A stretch of DNA of 33,171 nt from Candidatus Mediterraneibacter vanvlietii (GTDB taxonomy: Bacteria; Bacillota; Clostridia; Lachnospirales; Lachnospiraceae), in assembly GCA_019113645.1 (NCBI GenBank), contig DXGZ01000144.1:1-33171 (forward strand), given 5' to 3'. The notes under the pieces were generated by a model. The model did not search any database, was not told the DNA's origin, and was given only the letters and a program-made list of their open reading frames with translations. A program made the position numbers and the translations under genes. Below, in pieces: positions 23,076 through 32,200 of the stretch. Numbering within the stretch: position 1 is the stretch's first letter; each line of letters opens with the position of its first letter.

Positions 23076-23090
23076 AAAAAGTGGCTTAGT

Positions 23091-23123
23091 CCATACTGTG
23101 ACTGCGTGAAAAAAACAGTATGG
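23091..23123 (+). promoter_or_regulatory. Leader hairpin before the surface protein gene
   Basis: CCATACTG (23091-23098) and CAGTATGG (23116-23123) pair perfectly across a 17-base loop in the 5' untranslated region. Possible roles are mRNA stability or a protein binding site. It does not cover the ribosome-binding site (AGGAGG, 23158-23163). Confidence 0.5.
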
Positions 23124-23172
23124 CGAATGGATAAGGACACGAAGGAAATTCGAAATCAGGAGGAAATGGTTT

Positions 23173-26100
23173 ATGAGGAAAAAAGGGGTGCTGTCACTTG
23201 CCCTCGCGGCGGTTCTGACAGTCAGCATGGCCCCGCTTCCGGCCGGAACTGTTCATGCGGAAGAAGCAGGACAAAGCGGCGCTGTGCAGGAGACTCCGGA
23301 CGGCGCGGCGGGAGTGGCGGATACAGAGTCGGAGCCAGCGGCCGGACAGAGTGAGACAGAAGGGGTACAGAAAGAAACATCGGAAGACGCCGGGCTTCCG
23401 GATAATGAAGAACTGCTGGAGGAATATATCTCGCAGCTGCTTGGCACGGACGCAGGGATTTCCCTGTACGCAAACTGGGGAGAGCATGCGCTGAACGAGC
23501 AGGAGAAGGCGATTTACGATGTGCTGAAGGCAAAGGCAGCAGATATCGCGGCCAATGGCGGAAGTACACAGGACATGCTGGACGGCGGTTCGGCGGCCAT
23601 GAGATGGACTTATGAAGAGCTTGGCGTAGACGGACAGCAGTCTAATTATCAGAACGCGGTTGTGTCCACGCTCAAAGCCTCCATGAGAAAGATCGTGGAT
23701 GTGCTGCTGGCGGACTGCCCGTATGAACTGTACTGGTATAATAAAGCAGAGGGAGGCGGCTGGCAGTATGCTTACGGAATGAGGCCGGATGACACCGGCG
23801 TGACTGTAACTGTTTCACAGCTGGGCTTCGCGGTTGCCGACGCTTATCAGGTGGACGGAAACAAGTATGAGGCGGATGCTTCCAAAGCGCAGACGGCAGC
23901 CCGGGCAGTGGAGGCCGCAAAGGCAATTGTGGACAAGTACAAAGGGGTGTCTGACTTCGAGAAGCTTCAGGGATACAAGAACGAGATCTGCAGCCTGACT
24001 TCTTATAACAGCAGCGCGGCGCAGAATCCGATGACACCTTACGGAGATCCGTGGCAGATCATCTATGTGTTTGACGGAGATCCTCAGACCAATGTAGTGT
24101 GCGAGGGGTACGCGAAGGCGTTCCAGTATCTCTGTGATCTGACGACGTTTGCTTCTTCTGACATCGTCTGCTATACAGTGACAGGATGGATGGTCAATGA
24201 AGCGCATATGTGGAATATCGTTGCCATGCCGGACGGACGCAATTATCTGGTGGATGTGACGAACAGCGACGCGGGAACCGTGGGCGCTCATGGCGGTCTT
24301 TTCATGGCAGGGTATGACAAAGCAGTGGAAAACGGGTATCAGATCAGGGAAATGACATATGTTTATGATGAGGATACATTAAACAGCTATGGCACAGGCG
24401 AGGACAGTGTGCTGAACCTGTCGCCGGTTACTTACGATCCGGATCAGGAGTATAAGCTGGATGTGGAGGCTTCCCAGATCACTGCTGATTATGGAACGGA
24501 TTTCCGGGTGGACATCGTATCAGATCCGACGAAGACGGTGGAAGTATGGTTTAACGGCAGCTGTCAAACGATTCAGCCGGATGAGTTTGGAAACGCGTCG
24601 ATCACATATAATACACTTGAATGGGGAATGACGCCTGCAGACAGAAGCGCAGCGGATGGAAGTTATATGAAAGAACACCATCTGGTTGTAAACAATGCAG
24701 GAGAAACGACGACCTGCGACGTATGGGTGGAAGTCGACTACGCGGACAGCGATGCAGCCGGCATAACAACGGCAGATCCGAATGCCGCAGGCTGGTATGG
24801 CACATCGTTTGATATCTGCCCGCCGGAGGGATACACCATCGCATCCACAGCAAATGCGGATACCCAGTGGGGCGGTCAGATACCGGTACAGGGTGAAGGC
24901 AGTGTAAACAGCGTATATTATCTGAGAAATGCGCAGACCGGCGCCATCTCAAGATGCGAAGGTACATATAAGATAGATACGGCGGCGCCGACAGAGCTGA
25001 AAGCAGAGATCACAAATGAGACGGATACATCTCTTACAGTGACTGTGAGCGCGGCAGATGCAGTATCCGGTATTAAAAATTACGGGCTGTCCTATGTAAG
25101 CGGCGGATCGAAAGCGCCGGTGATCACGGATAAAGGAAACGGTGTGTTCGAAGTGACCGGACTGGATATGAGAACCGCGTATACGTTTACCGCATCGGCT
25201 TCAGACAATGCGGATCATACGGCACAGCTCCAGGTATCTGCTTCCACGACCGGTAAACTGAGCCTGGAAAATGCGTCCGTCAGCGTGACGTACAATAAGT
25301 TCGTATATGACGGAACAGAGAAGACTCCGGCCAAAGAGAATATAACAGTTATGTTAAACGGAACGGTTGTTGACCCGTCTCAGTATGATGTGACATACGG
25401 AAGCAGCCGGATTGACGCGGGAACTGTCGAGGTGACAGTGACGGCGAAAGCGGACAGCAAAGATTATACGGGAACTGCTTCGGGAAGTTATGAGATCGCG
25501 AAAGCAGATCTGACAGTACAGGCGGCGGATCAGACGATTACCTACGGCGATAAGATAAAGACCGGAGCGGATCAGACAGAAGTATCAGGCCTGGCTGCCG
25601 GCGACGAGCTGACAGGAATCGTTCTGACAGCAAGTACAGATCAGGCAGGAACAGACGGAACAGTAACGCCTTCCGCAGCGGTTGTGAACAATGCGGACCG
25701 CGGCAGAGATGTGACAGCGAATTATAATATCACTTATGCAGAAGGAAGCCTGGTGATTGAGCCGAAGACAGTGGCGGACGCAAAGGTAAATGTAGCGATC
25801 CCTGAGGAAGGAATTACCTATGACGGCACAGAGAAGAAGCCGGATGTAACAGTATATGACGGAGATGTGCTGATCCCGGCAGATGAGTATACAGTAACTT
25901 ATACGAACAATGTAAACGCGGGAGACGCATCGGTTACAATCACTGACCGAGACGGAGGAAACTATGCTGTAAGCGGTACAGGCACATTCCGGATCGGAAA
26001 AGGAACCCAGGCGGTTCTGGCGATTACGGGAATGCCGGAAGGCGGGATTGCTTATGGAGACAGCTTCCGCCTCACAACAGCCGGCGGCTCCGGTGCGGGA

Positions 26101-27192
26101 ACTGTGACATGGAGCGTAAGTGAAGGCGCTGACATCGCTTCCATTACTTCCGACGGAACAGTAACAATTAAAGGCGTTGGCGACGTAACCATCACTGCAG
26201 AGAAAGCCGGGGACGCAAACTACAATGCCGCATCGGTACAGTGGAGCTTTAATACAGAAAAAGCAAGTCCGGAAGTCGGACAGGTTACATACAGCGGAGG
26301 AACGATTTACTCAACAGCAGATCCGGCGGATGTGAAACTGGAGAAGAGCGGCAGCACAGAAGGAACGCTGCAGCTTCAGGACGGTACGGTATTTACGGCA
26401 GGAACAAAGGAATATACATGGGTATTTGTTCCGGCGGACACAGAACATTATAATACCGTATCAGGAACGATCACTCTGGAGATCTCCGCAGACCCGGTGG
26501 TATCTGTCTCAGTAACCGGAACACCGGAAAAGACACAGTACAGCTACCGGGATACATTTGAACCCGCAGGACTTACAGCTGAAGTGACATACGGAAGCGG
26601 AACAGTCCGCGAGATCCCGATCAGCGAATTCGATGTTGTATATGAGAATGGAGACTTCTTCCAGATCGGCGATGCGTCTGTGACGTTATCCTATGCTTAC
26701 GACGGAGGAAAGGCATCCTTCGAAGTGACCGGATTAAGCGTGAGCGCAAGGGAAGTGAAAGACCCGACCGTCACCCTGGAGAAAGACAGCTATACTTATG
26801 ACGGAACCGCAAAGACACCGGGCGTAACCGTAATGGATGGAGACGTAGTGATTCCGGCGGAAGAGTATACGGTAACCTATACGGATAATGTAAAGGCAGG
26901 TACAGCTTCCGTGACGATCGCGGACGCGGAGGGTGGAAACTATGTGATCGCTGAAAAGACAGTGACATTCACAATCAGTGAGAAACCGGCACAGCCTGCA
27001 GATCCGGATAAACAGAACCCGGATAAGACAGACAAAAACAACAAGAATACACAGAATGACAAGAAGGCAGATAAGAACCAGGCGGTCAAAACCGGAGACA
27101 GCGCGAATCCGGCAGTGTGGATTCTGATGATCACAATGTCCGCGGCAGCGGCAGCAGGAGCAGTGCTCACAAAACGCCGCGAGAAAAAATAG
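23173..27192 (+). CDS. Secreted wall-anchored transglutaminase-like protein with MBG/YDG repeats
   Basis: This is a 1339-residue surface protein. A signal peptide (about 1-29, MRKKGVLSLALAAV...VHA) is followed by an acidic low-complexity region (30-85) and a transglutaminase-like domain (about 100-400). The catalytic triad is visible: Cys310 (VVCEGYAKAF), His345 (EAHMWNIV) and Asp361 (YLVDVTNS). Several Ig-like/MBG-type domains follow. Three YDGT-type repeats begin near residues 711, 881 and 1209, each with YTVTY-like cores. The C-terminus has a Lys/Asn/Asp-rich stalk, a VKTGD sorting signal variant, a hydrophobic segment and a basic tail (KRREKK), so it should be sortase-anchored. AGGAGG precedes the start. 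The transglutaminase-like domain could cross-link, deamidate or cleave peptides; the substrate is unknown. Confidence 0.9.
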   Translation: MRKKGVLSLALAAVLTVSMAPLPAGTVHAEEAGQSGAVQETPDGAAGVADTESEPAAGQSETEGVQKETSEDAGLPDNEELLEEYISQLLGTDAGISLYANWGEHALNEQEKAIYDVLKAKAADIAANGGSTQDMLDGGSAAMRWTYEELGVDGQQSNYQNAVVSTLKASMRKIVDVLLADCPYELYWYNKAEGGGWQYAYGMRPDDTGVTVTVSQLGFAVADAYQVDGNKYEADASKAQTAARAVEAAKAIVDKYKGVSDFEKLQGYKNEICSLTSYNSSAAQNPMTPYGDPWQIIYVFDGDPQTNVVCEGYAKAFQYLCDLTTFASSDIVCYTVTGWMVNEAHMWNIVAMPDGRNYLVDVTNSDAGTVGAHGGLFMAGYDKAVENGYQIREMTYVYDEDTLNSYGTGEDSVLNLSPVTYDPDQEYKLDVEASQITADYGTDFRVDIVSDPTKTVEVWFNGSCQTIQPDEFGNASITYNTLEWGMTPADRSAADGSYMKEHHLVVNNAGETTTCDVWVEVDYADSDAAGITTADPNAAGWYGTSFDICPPEGYTIASTANADTQWGGQIPVQGEGSVNSVYYLRNAQTGAISRCEGTYKIDTAAPTELKAEITNETDTSLTVTVSAADAVSGIKNYGLSYVSGGSKAPVITDKGNGVFEVTGLDMRTAYTFTASASDNADHTAQLQVSASTTGKLSLENASVSVTYNKFVYDGTEKTPAKENITVMLNGTVVDPSQYDVTYGSSRIDAGTVEVTVTAKADSKDYTGTASGSYEIAKADLTVQAADQTITYGDKIKTGADQTEVSGLAAGDELTGIVLTASTDQAGTDGTVTPSAAVVNNADRGRDVTANYNITYAEGSLVIEPKTVADAKVNVAIPEEGITYDGTEKKPDVTVYDGDVLIPADEYTVTYTNNVNAGDASVTITDRDGGNYAVSGTGTFRIGKGTQAVLAITGMPEGGIAYGDSFRLTTAGGSGAGTVTWSVSEGADIASITSDGTVTIKGVGDVTITAEKAGDANYNAASVQWSFNTEKASPEVGQVTYSGGTIYSTADPADVKLEKSGSTEGTLQLQDGTVFTAGTKEYTWVFVPADTEHYNTVSGTITLEISADPVVSVSVTGTPEKTQYSYRDTFEPAGLTAEVTYGSGTVREIPISEFDVVYENGDFFQIGDASVTLSYAYDGGKASFEVTGLSVSAREVKDPTVTLEKDSYTYDGTAKTPGVTVMDGDVVIPAEEYTVTYTDNVKAGTASVTIADAEGGNYVIAEKTVTFTISEKPAQPADPDKQNPDKTDKNNKNTQNDKKADKNQAVKTGDSANPAVWILMITMSAAAAAGAVLTKRREKK

Positions 27193-27212
27193 TGGAAAAT
27201 ATCATTAAATAA

Positions 27213-27261
27213 CAATGCGGTCATATGACTTTTTAAATCGAAAAGTCATATGGCCGCATTG
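27213..27261. terminator. Bidirectional terminator between convergent genes
   Basis: A near-perfect 21-bp stem (27213-27233 with 27241-27261) sits between the plus-strand surface protein gene and the minus-strand nuclease gene. Stem ends have T/A-rich segments usable in both directions. Confidence 0.75.
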
Positions 27262-27304
27262 TATTACTCTGGAAATTATCAGCTGTTTACAGGAACAGAA
27301 ACCA

Positions 27305-28384
27305 TCAGTTCAGGTTGTCTTTCACGAACTGTGCTACGGAATCTGCCCGAGCAGCTGCTTTGTTCCACTTTTTTAAAATATCCAGATCGGTTTCCTTCAT
27401 AATCTTATCCCTGATATCGTCAGGAACAGTACCGAGTTCTTCCAGCAGTTCGATAATAGCAGAAGCTCTGCCCTCGGCAAGTCCTTCAGCTTTGCTCTTT
27501 GCCCTGGTTGCCTGTACATCATAAGTTTCAAAATGTTCAAACAGCATAGTAAAATCCCTCCGTTGAATATGATCGGTAAAGTCAGCAACTTCAGCTTTCG
27601 GAACATTCAGCCGGAAAAGGAGGAGCGAGATAATCTTGCTGATGAGTTCCAGGACAGCCTCGGGTGCGTTCTTCGCAAGTTCCTCAAAGTACTCTCGCGG
27701 GATCTCCTTAAGTCCCTGAAAATCAGCGGCGCTCCTCAGCTTATCGATCAGCATGATCAGCGACAGCTCATCGCCCTTATCAATCAGCTCCTGATTGGAA
27801 TACCTGGCCAGCGGAACAACAAGGTAATGAAAACTGGGAATGAACTCACCGAGAATATCGCTCAAATAAACCCGGTTTTTAAAATTAGTCTCCGCAGTCC
27901 AGTTCCGATGATTATCATAAAAGATAATGGGAAGAACAGGCGGATACCGGAAGTCCTTTGTCTTTGCCGCGGCTTTTTTATCTTCCGCATAATCTGTCAG
28001 AATCTGGACGATGTAGCGGAGGAGTCGGAAGGACATATCATGATCCACGGAGGACTGATGCTCAATCAGCGTGATCAGAAAAAGCGTATCCGCATCAGGG
28101 CTGTCGCGCAGGTGGATCTTCTTGACCGAATCCGTGTCCCGTTCTTCCTGCCACAGCCAGAGATAGCGGTCTGTAATGTCCTCGATATCCTCCGGCTGGA
28201 CGTCTTTCAGAAGCTCAATGCCGGTATAGCCTCGAAGAAACTGCGCGCATAATACGTGATTTCCGAAGATTGTCTTCGCACTGCTGTCCCTGGGGCGGGT
28301 GTTCTGAAGTTTTGCAGCTTCATTTCCGATTGGGGTGTTATTGTTACGTGAGTTTACAGAGCCATCCGTTTTCTTATGTACCAT
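27305..28384 (-). CDS. Rpn-family recombination-promoting nuclease / YhgA-like putative transposase
   Basis: This 359-residue protein belongs to the Rpn/YhgA-like PD-(D/E)XK nuclease family often annotated as a putative transposase. The N-terminal part carries the family core: DADTLFLITLIEHQSSVDHDMSFRLLRYIVQIL (about 100-130, with the E-x-Q element of the nuclease fold). A downstream VLPIIFYDNHRNW segment follows. The C-terminal half is helical and ends in a charged AEGLAEGRA repeat-like stretch common in the family. I choose the ATG at 28384 because AAAGGAG lies eight bases upstream; two earlier in-frame ATGs (28402, 28390) overlap that site or are too close to it. It has a promoter at 28439-28467. 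Rpn proteins occur in many copies per genome; their role is recombination or phage defence, here unknown. Confidence 0.88.
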   Translation of the reverse strand: MVHKKTDGSVNSRNNNTPIGNEAAKLQNTRPRDSSAKTIFGNHVLCAQFLRGYTGIELLKDVQPEDIEDITDRYLWLWQEERDTDSVKKIHLRDSPDADTLFLITLIEHQSSVDHDMSFRLLRYIVQILTDYAEDKKAAAKTKDFRYPPVLPIIFYDNHRNWTAETNFKNRVYLSDILGEFIPSFHYLVVPLARYSNQELIDKGDELSLIMLIDKLRSAADFQGLKEIPREYFEELAKNAPEAVLELISKIISLLLFRLNVPKAEVADFTDHIQRRDFTMLFEHFETYDVQATRAKSKAEGLAEGRASAIIELLEELGTVPDDIRDKIMKETDLDILKKWNKAAARADSVAQFVKDNLN

Positions 28385-28438
28385 ACACATTTCTCCTTTC
28401 ATGATTGAGAATGCAAGAAAACAGATGCCTGTGTCTCT

Positions 28439-28467
28439 ATTTTAGCAACTTCAGACAGCGAAAACAA
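28439..28467 (-). promoter_or_regulatory. Promoter of the Rpn-type gene
   Basis: On the minus strand: TTGTTT (28467-28462), a 17-base spacer, and TAAAAT (28444-28439). The distance to the start codon at 28384 is about 50 bases. Confidence 0.65.
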
Positions 28468-28908
28468 TAGACCCAGAGCGGTTTTCCGCATTCCGGATTA
28501 AATTGTAATGAAAGTGAAAATGCTGCGAATATAAAAATATGAATATCAGAAAAAAGAATGTCCGATTCTTATAGACGAGAGGGTTCCCTCAAATCCTCTC
28601 TGAAAATGTTATGACGTTATTATATCTCAGGGGACAGCAGGGAGCAAATGAAAAAAATATAAACAGAGAGTTGATTAGACAGTGAAAATCCGTTAACCGC
28701 AATGGCTAACGGGTTTCGTTATTATAATCGTTATCTAAAGGAATGAGAGTAAAGTGCGGCACCCCGGTTTCCCGGGATGCCAATACTTTATGAGGGGGGA
28801 GATAGTTGTATTACCAACTATCTGCGGTTAAGTATATCGGGAAAATGTGTCCAAAGTATGTTTATTTTCTTAAAGAAATGAGAAAACCGCAGTCTTGATA
28901 CCAAAATC
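28468..28908. other. Hairpin-rich intergenic region, no gene seen
   Basis: Inverted repeats are seen at 28577-28600 (GAGAGG/CCTCTC), 28690-28713 (CCGTTAAC/GCTAACGG), 28758-28781 (GGCACCCCGG/CCGGGATGCC), 28801-28822 (perfect GATAGTTG/CAACTATC), and CTGCGGTT/AACCGCAG at about 28822-28829 with 28883-28890. None has a convincing T tract, and I do not recognise a known riboswitch. TATAAT at 28723-28728 has no matching -35. It may be a leader of the downstream surface gene or a remnant of a mobile region. Confidence 0.45.
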
Positions 28909-29018
28909 GTGTCGGCGCAGCTGTTTGCGTGGAAAGGAATCTATGCCTCCGACATCATAAATAAGCCGTTTTATGCCTGTGCTGGGCAGGATGAAGAGGG
29001 AAAAACTAACTGCGAGAA

Positions 29019-29225
29019 ATGAAGAAGTCCGGAAAGTCAGAATGTTCAAAAGACTGTGAACAAATTGTGTGGGAAATTAGAAATTTTAATGTAAAAACAG
29101 TGAAAAGAGGAAGTGGTGTAATGCTTTGCGTAACAGGGGTTCATGTAGAATTATCAAAAGATAGGTGTATCAGGTTAAGACTCGGGATAACCGATGAGGA
29201 TAAAGTCTATAACGAGAATGAGTAA
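29019..29225 (+). CDS. Short hypothetical open reading frame
   Basis: This 68-residue frame ends 18 bases before the adhesin start. No family is recognised. It overlaps by four bases the end of a second short frame (GTG 28909 to TGA 29022, 37 residues), and neither has a good ribosome-binding site. A possible promoter TTGTGT (29065-29070), 17 bases, TAATGT (29088-29093) lies inside it and would serve the adhesin gene. I regard it as more likely a gene remnant or non-coding than a working gene. Confidence 0.2.
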   Translation: MKKSGKSECSKDCEQIVWEIRNFNVKTVKRGSGVMLCVTGVHVELSKDRCIRLRLGITDEDKVYNENE

Positions 29226-29243
29226 TAAAAGAAGGAGGACGCC

Positions 29244-32200
29244 ATGAAGAGTAGAGTCAAGAAAAGGGTCATAGCATTAATGCTTTGCATGGTAATGGTG
29301 CTGAGCAGCGGTATCTCTACGCTGGCAGAAGGGGATGCAGGAACACCCGAAGCAACAGAAGAGGTAAGCAGCACAAATGATGAAAGTGCGGTGAATACAG
29401 AGCCGGATACTGCGGTTGCGGAGGAATCACAATCGCGGTCGAATACTGCTGTTGAAACGGAGACAGCAGCGGAGGAGAATGCGCCGGCAGAAGCAGAGGC
29501 TCAGCCGAAGACAGCAGAGGCGGCTCCGGCAGAAAATACAGAGGCGGACGCGGCGGCACAGACACCTGTTGAGGAAACTCAGACAGCGGAGACGAAAGAC
29601 AATGCAGCGGACGCGCAGAGCACAGAGCAGTCAGCAGAGAACGGAGAAGCAGTTCAGGAAGAAACAACAACTCCGGAGACAGAGAACGAGACAGCTCAGA
29701 ATACTGAGACAGCTCCGCAGCCTTATGAAGGAAAATATGAGGATGATACCATTAAGATCACTGTTAACGCTGAAGCTGGTATCGTACCGGAGGGCGCAGA
29801 GCTTTCCGTAACTCCGATCGAGAAAACAGAGATCACTGATGACATGACAGCTGAGGAAAAAGCAGAAGCTGAGAAAATCAATGACCAGTACGATCTGACC
29901 GAGAAGAAGCTGAACGAAGACAGCAAAGAAAATGAAGTGACCATGGAAGGTTTCCTGGCATATGATATCAGCTTCCTTGTAAACGGCGAAGAGGTAGAGC
30001 CGAACGGTGACGTCAATGTGGTAATGGAATTCCAGGAAGCGGCGGTTCCGGAAGGAGTATCCGAGGATGCGGAAGTAACCGTGAAACACCTCAAAGAAGA
30101 TGAGAAGGCTGAAGACGGAGTCGTAGTTGAGGACATGGCTGACAAGGCTGAGGTTCAGACAACGGATAAGGCTGAGGTTGAGAAGGTTGAGCTGACGGCG
30201 GACAGTTTTTCTGTGTTTACACTCGCTTGGGAGAACGCAGCAGCATATGCTTATGGTGATGTAACCATTAGCGATAATATTATGGACGAGGGTGTATTGC
30301 AGGCAGAGTATAGCGGGACGGGGTCATATAAATGGCTTCGGAGTGATGATCAGAATGGCAACTATGAAGAAGTTTCAAAGGTATATTTTGAAGATGGCAC
30401 ATCTAATATTTCTGAGGATGGATCGGCACTTTATCCGGCATTAGATAAAGGTGCGCGTAAATGGTATAAAGTCCAGATCATTGATGGTGAAAAAATACTA
30501 GCAGAATCTCAGCCTATACAAGTAGAGTATTTTGATTCTTTACAGAATGGTAGTTTTGAGACCCCAGTAGTTCCTGAAAGGTGTACTTATTATGAGAATG
30601 GACGGGAGAAAAAAGGTCCAACCAACAATATGCAGTATACAAATGAGGAGTACAGAGAAGCAGGCGGAGTCTGGCAGTCAACAGGAGAATCAGATAGTGC
30701 ATGGTATGGAAAGAAGGGCGTTTCTCTTGAAATTATTCATGAAGGATATACGGATAATCAAGGACGGTCAGATGGTCAATCCTATTCTTGGTATGTGCGC
30801 TTTAGGGAGGAAGACGACTGGGATAATGCGGCACCGGAGGGCGCACAGTTTGCAGAATTAAATTGTGAGGCGGCAGGTGCACTGTATCAGGACGTATTAA
30901 CAATGAATGACGTCCCCCTCAATTATTCATTAAAACATAGAGCGCGTGGCAATGATATTTCGCAGAACTCGGAATATGATACGATGTATTTGGTGATTAT
31001 GCCAACGTCAATAGCAGTTAATAGAGGGTTGACAACTCAGCAAAAATTACGAAATTATTTATCTACTTTGATAGATAAAGATGAAAATCCGATTAATATA
31101 GATACTTACTATGATGAGAAAGGATACGAAGAGCTCTATGATTCTGATGGAGTTTTAGTTGTCAGAATAACCAGTGATGATCAGGAGTGGCAGCAAGTTT
31201 GGAAAGTGGCCGGATATACTCCGACTAGTAGCCTGACCAGATTTTTCTTTGTAGCTGGAAGAACAGATGCGGATGGAGAAAGTGATAATCCGACACAGGG
31301 AAATTTCCTTGATGATGTTTGGTTTTCACAAGATCTTCCAGAAGTACATGAAGGCCAGTTTTCACTGCAGATTAATAAAAAGTTTGAAGGGCTTGATAAC
31401 GAGTCATTTAATAGTATAAAAGATAAAATTCAGTTTAAAATTTCTGCTACAGATTCGAATGGTGAAGTAGTTTCTGATGAAAAATTGACTGAATTATTTG
31501 GCCGTACGGTTATAAATGGAAGTGAGATGTATCCGGGTGCTGATGGAAGCTTCTCTTTCCCAATTATGGGACAGATTAATCCTGATGAGTCTTATACGGT
31601 AAAAATTGAAGAGACAAATGCTGATTTGCCAGGATGGACTTATACAACAAATATTAAGACAAGTGTGCGTGTTAGTGGAGGAGATTCGAACGAATCAGAT
31701 GAGGCTTCGTTTAATTTGCGGGAAGAGACAACTGCAACTGTAACATTCACGAATAGCTATGAACAGACGGCAAAACGTGATGTGAACTTCAAAAAAGTGT
31801 GGGACGATGAAAACAATAAGTATAATACAAGACCGGACAGTCTTGATGTTACATTACATGCTTCTGCAAATAGCAAGGATATAACTAGCGAACTTGGAAT
31901 AGATCCGATTACTAAAACAATAAATAAGGATACGGATTGGGCAACTGTATGGCAAGATTTGCCGGTATACTATAGCGATAACGGACAGAAAGTAGAAATT
32001 GAATATACAGTTACCGAAGGTACTATTAACAGCAATTATGAATATAGTGCCGGAACACTTACAGAGGGAACTCCTTCAGCAGACGAGACAACAACGAATT
32101 CCATTAATGCAATGAGCTTAATGCAGAGCAGTGCAAATGCAGGAAATACAGAAAACTCATTAGGAGCACCCGCTCATAAAAAATATATTGAGTATGATGA

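Noticed and set aside
27533-28252. Plus-strand open frame of 239 codons
   Set aside because: It is antisense to the Rpn-type gene, which has a good promoter, ribosome-binding site and family sequence.
28690-28900. Possible riboswitch in the hairpin-rich spacer
   Set aside because: I could not match the conserved core of any riboswitch class I know; it is reported only as unexplained structure.
29416-29811. Arg/Gln-rich 131-codon frame
   Set aside because: It is a frame-shifted reading of the Glu/Ala/Thr-rich low-complexity part of the adhesin gene.
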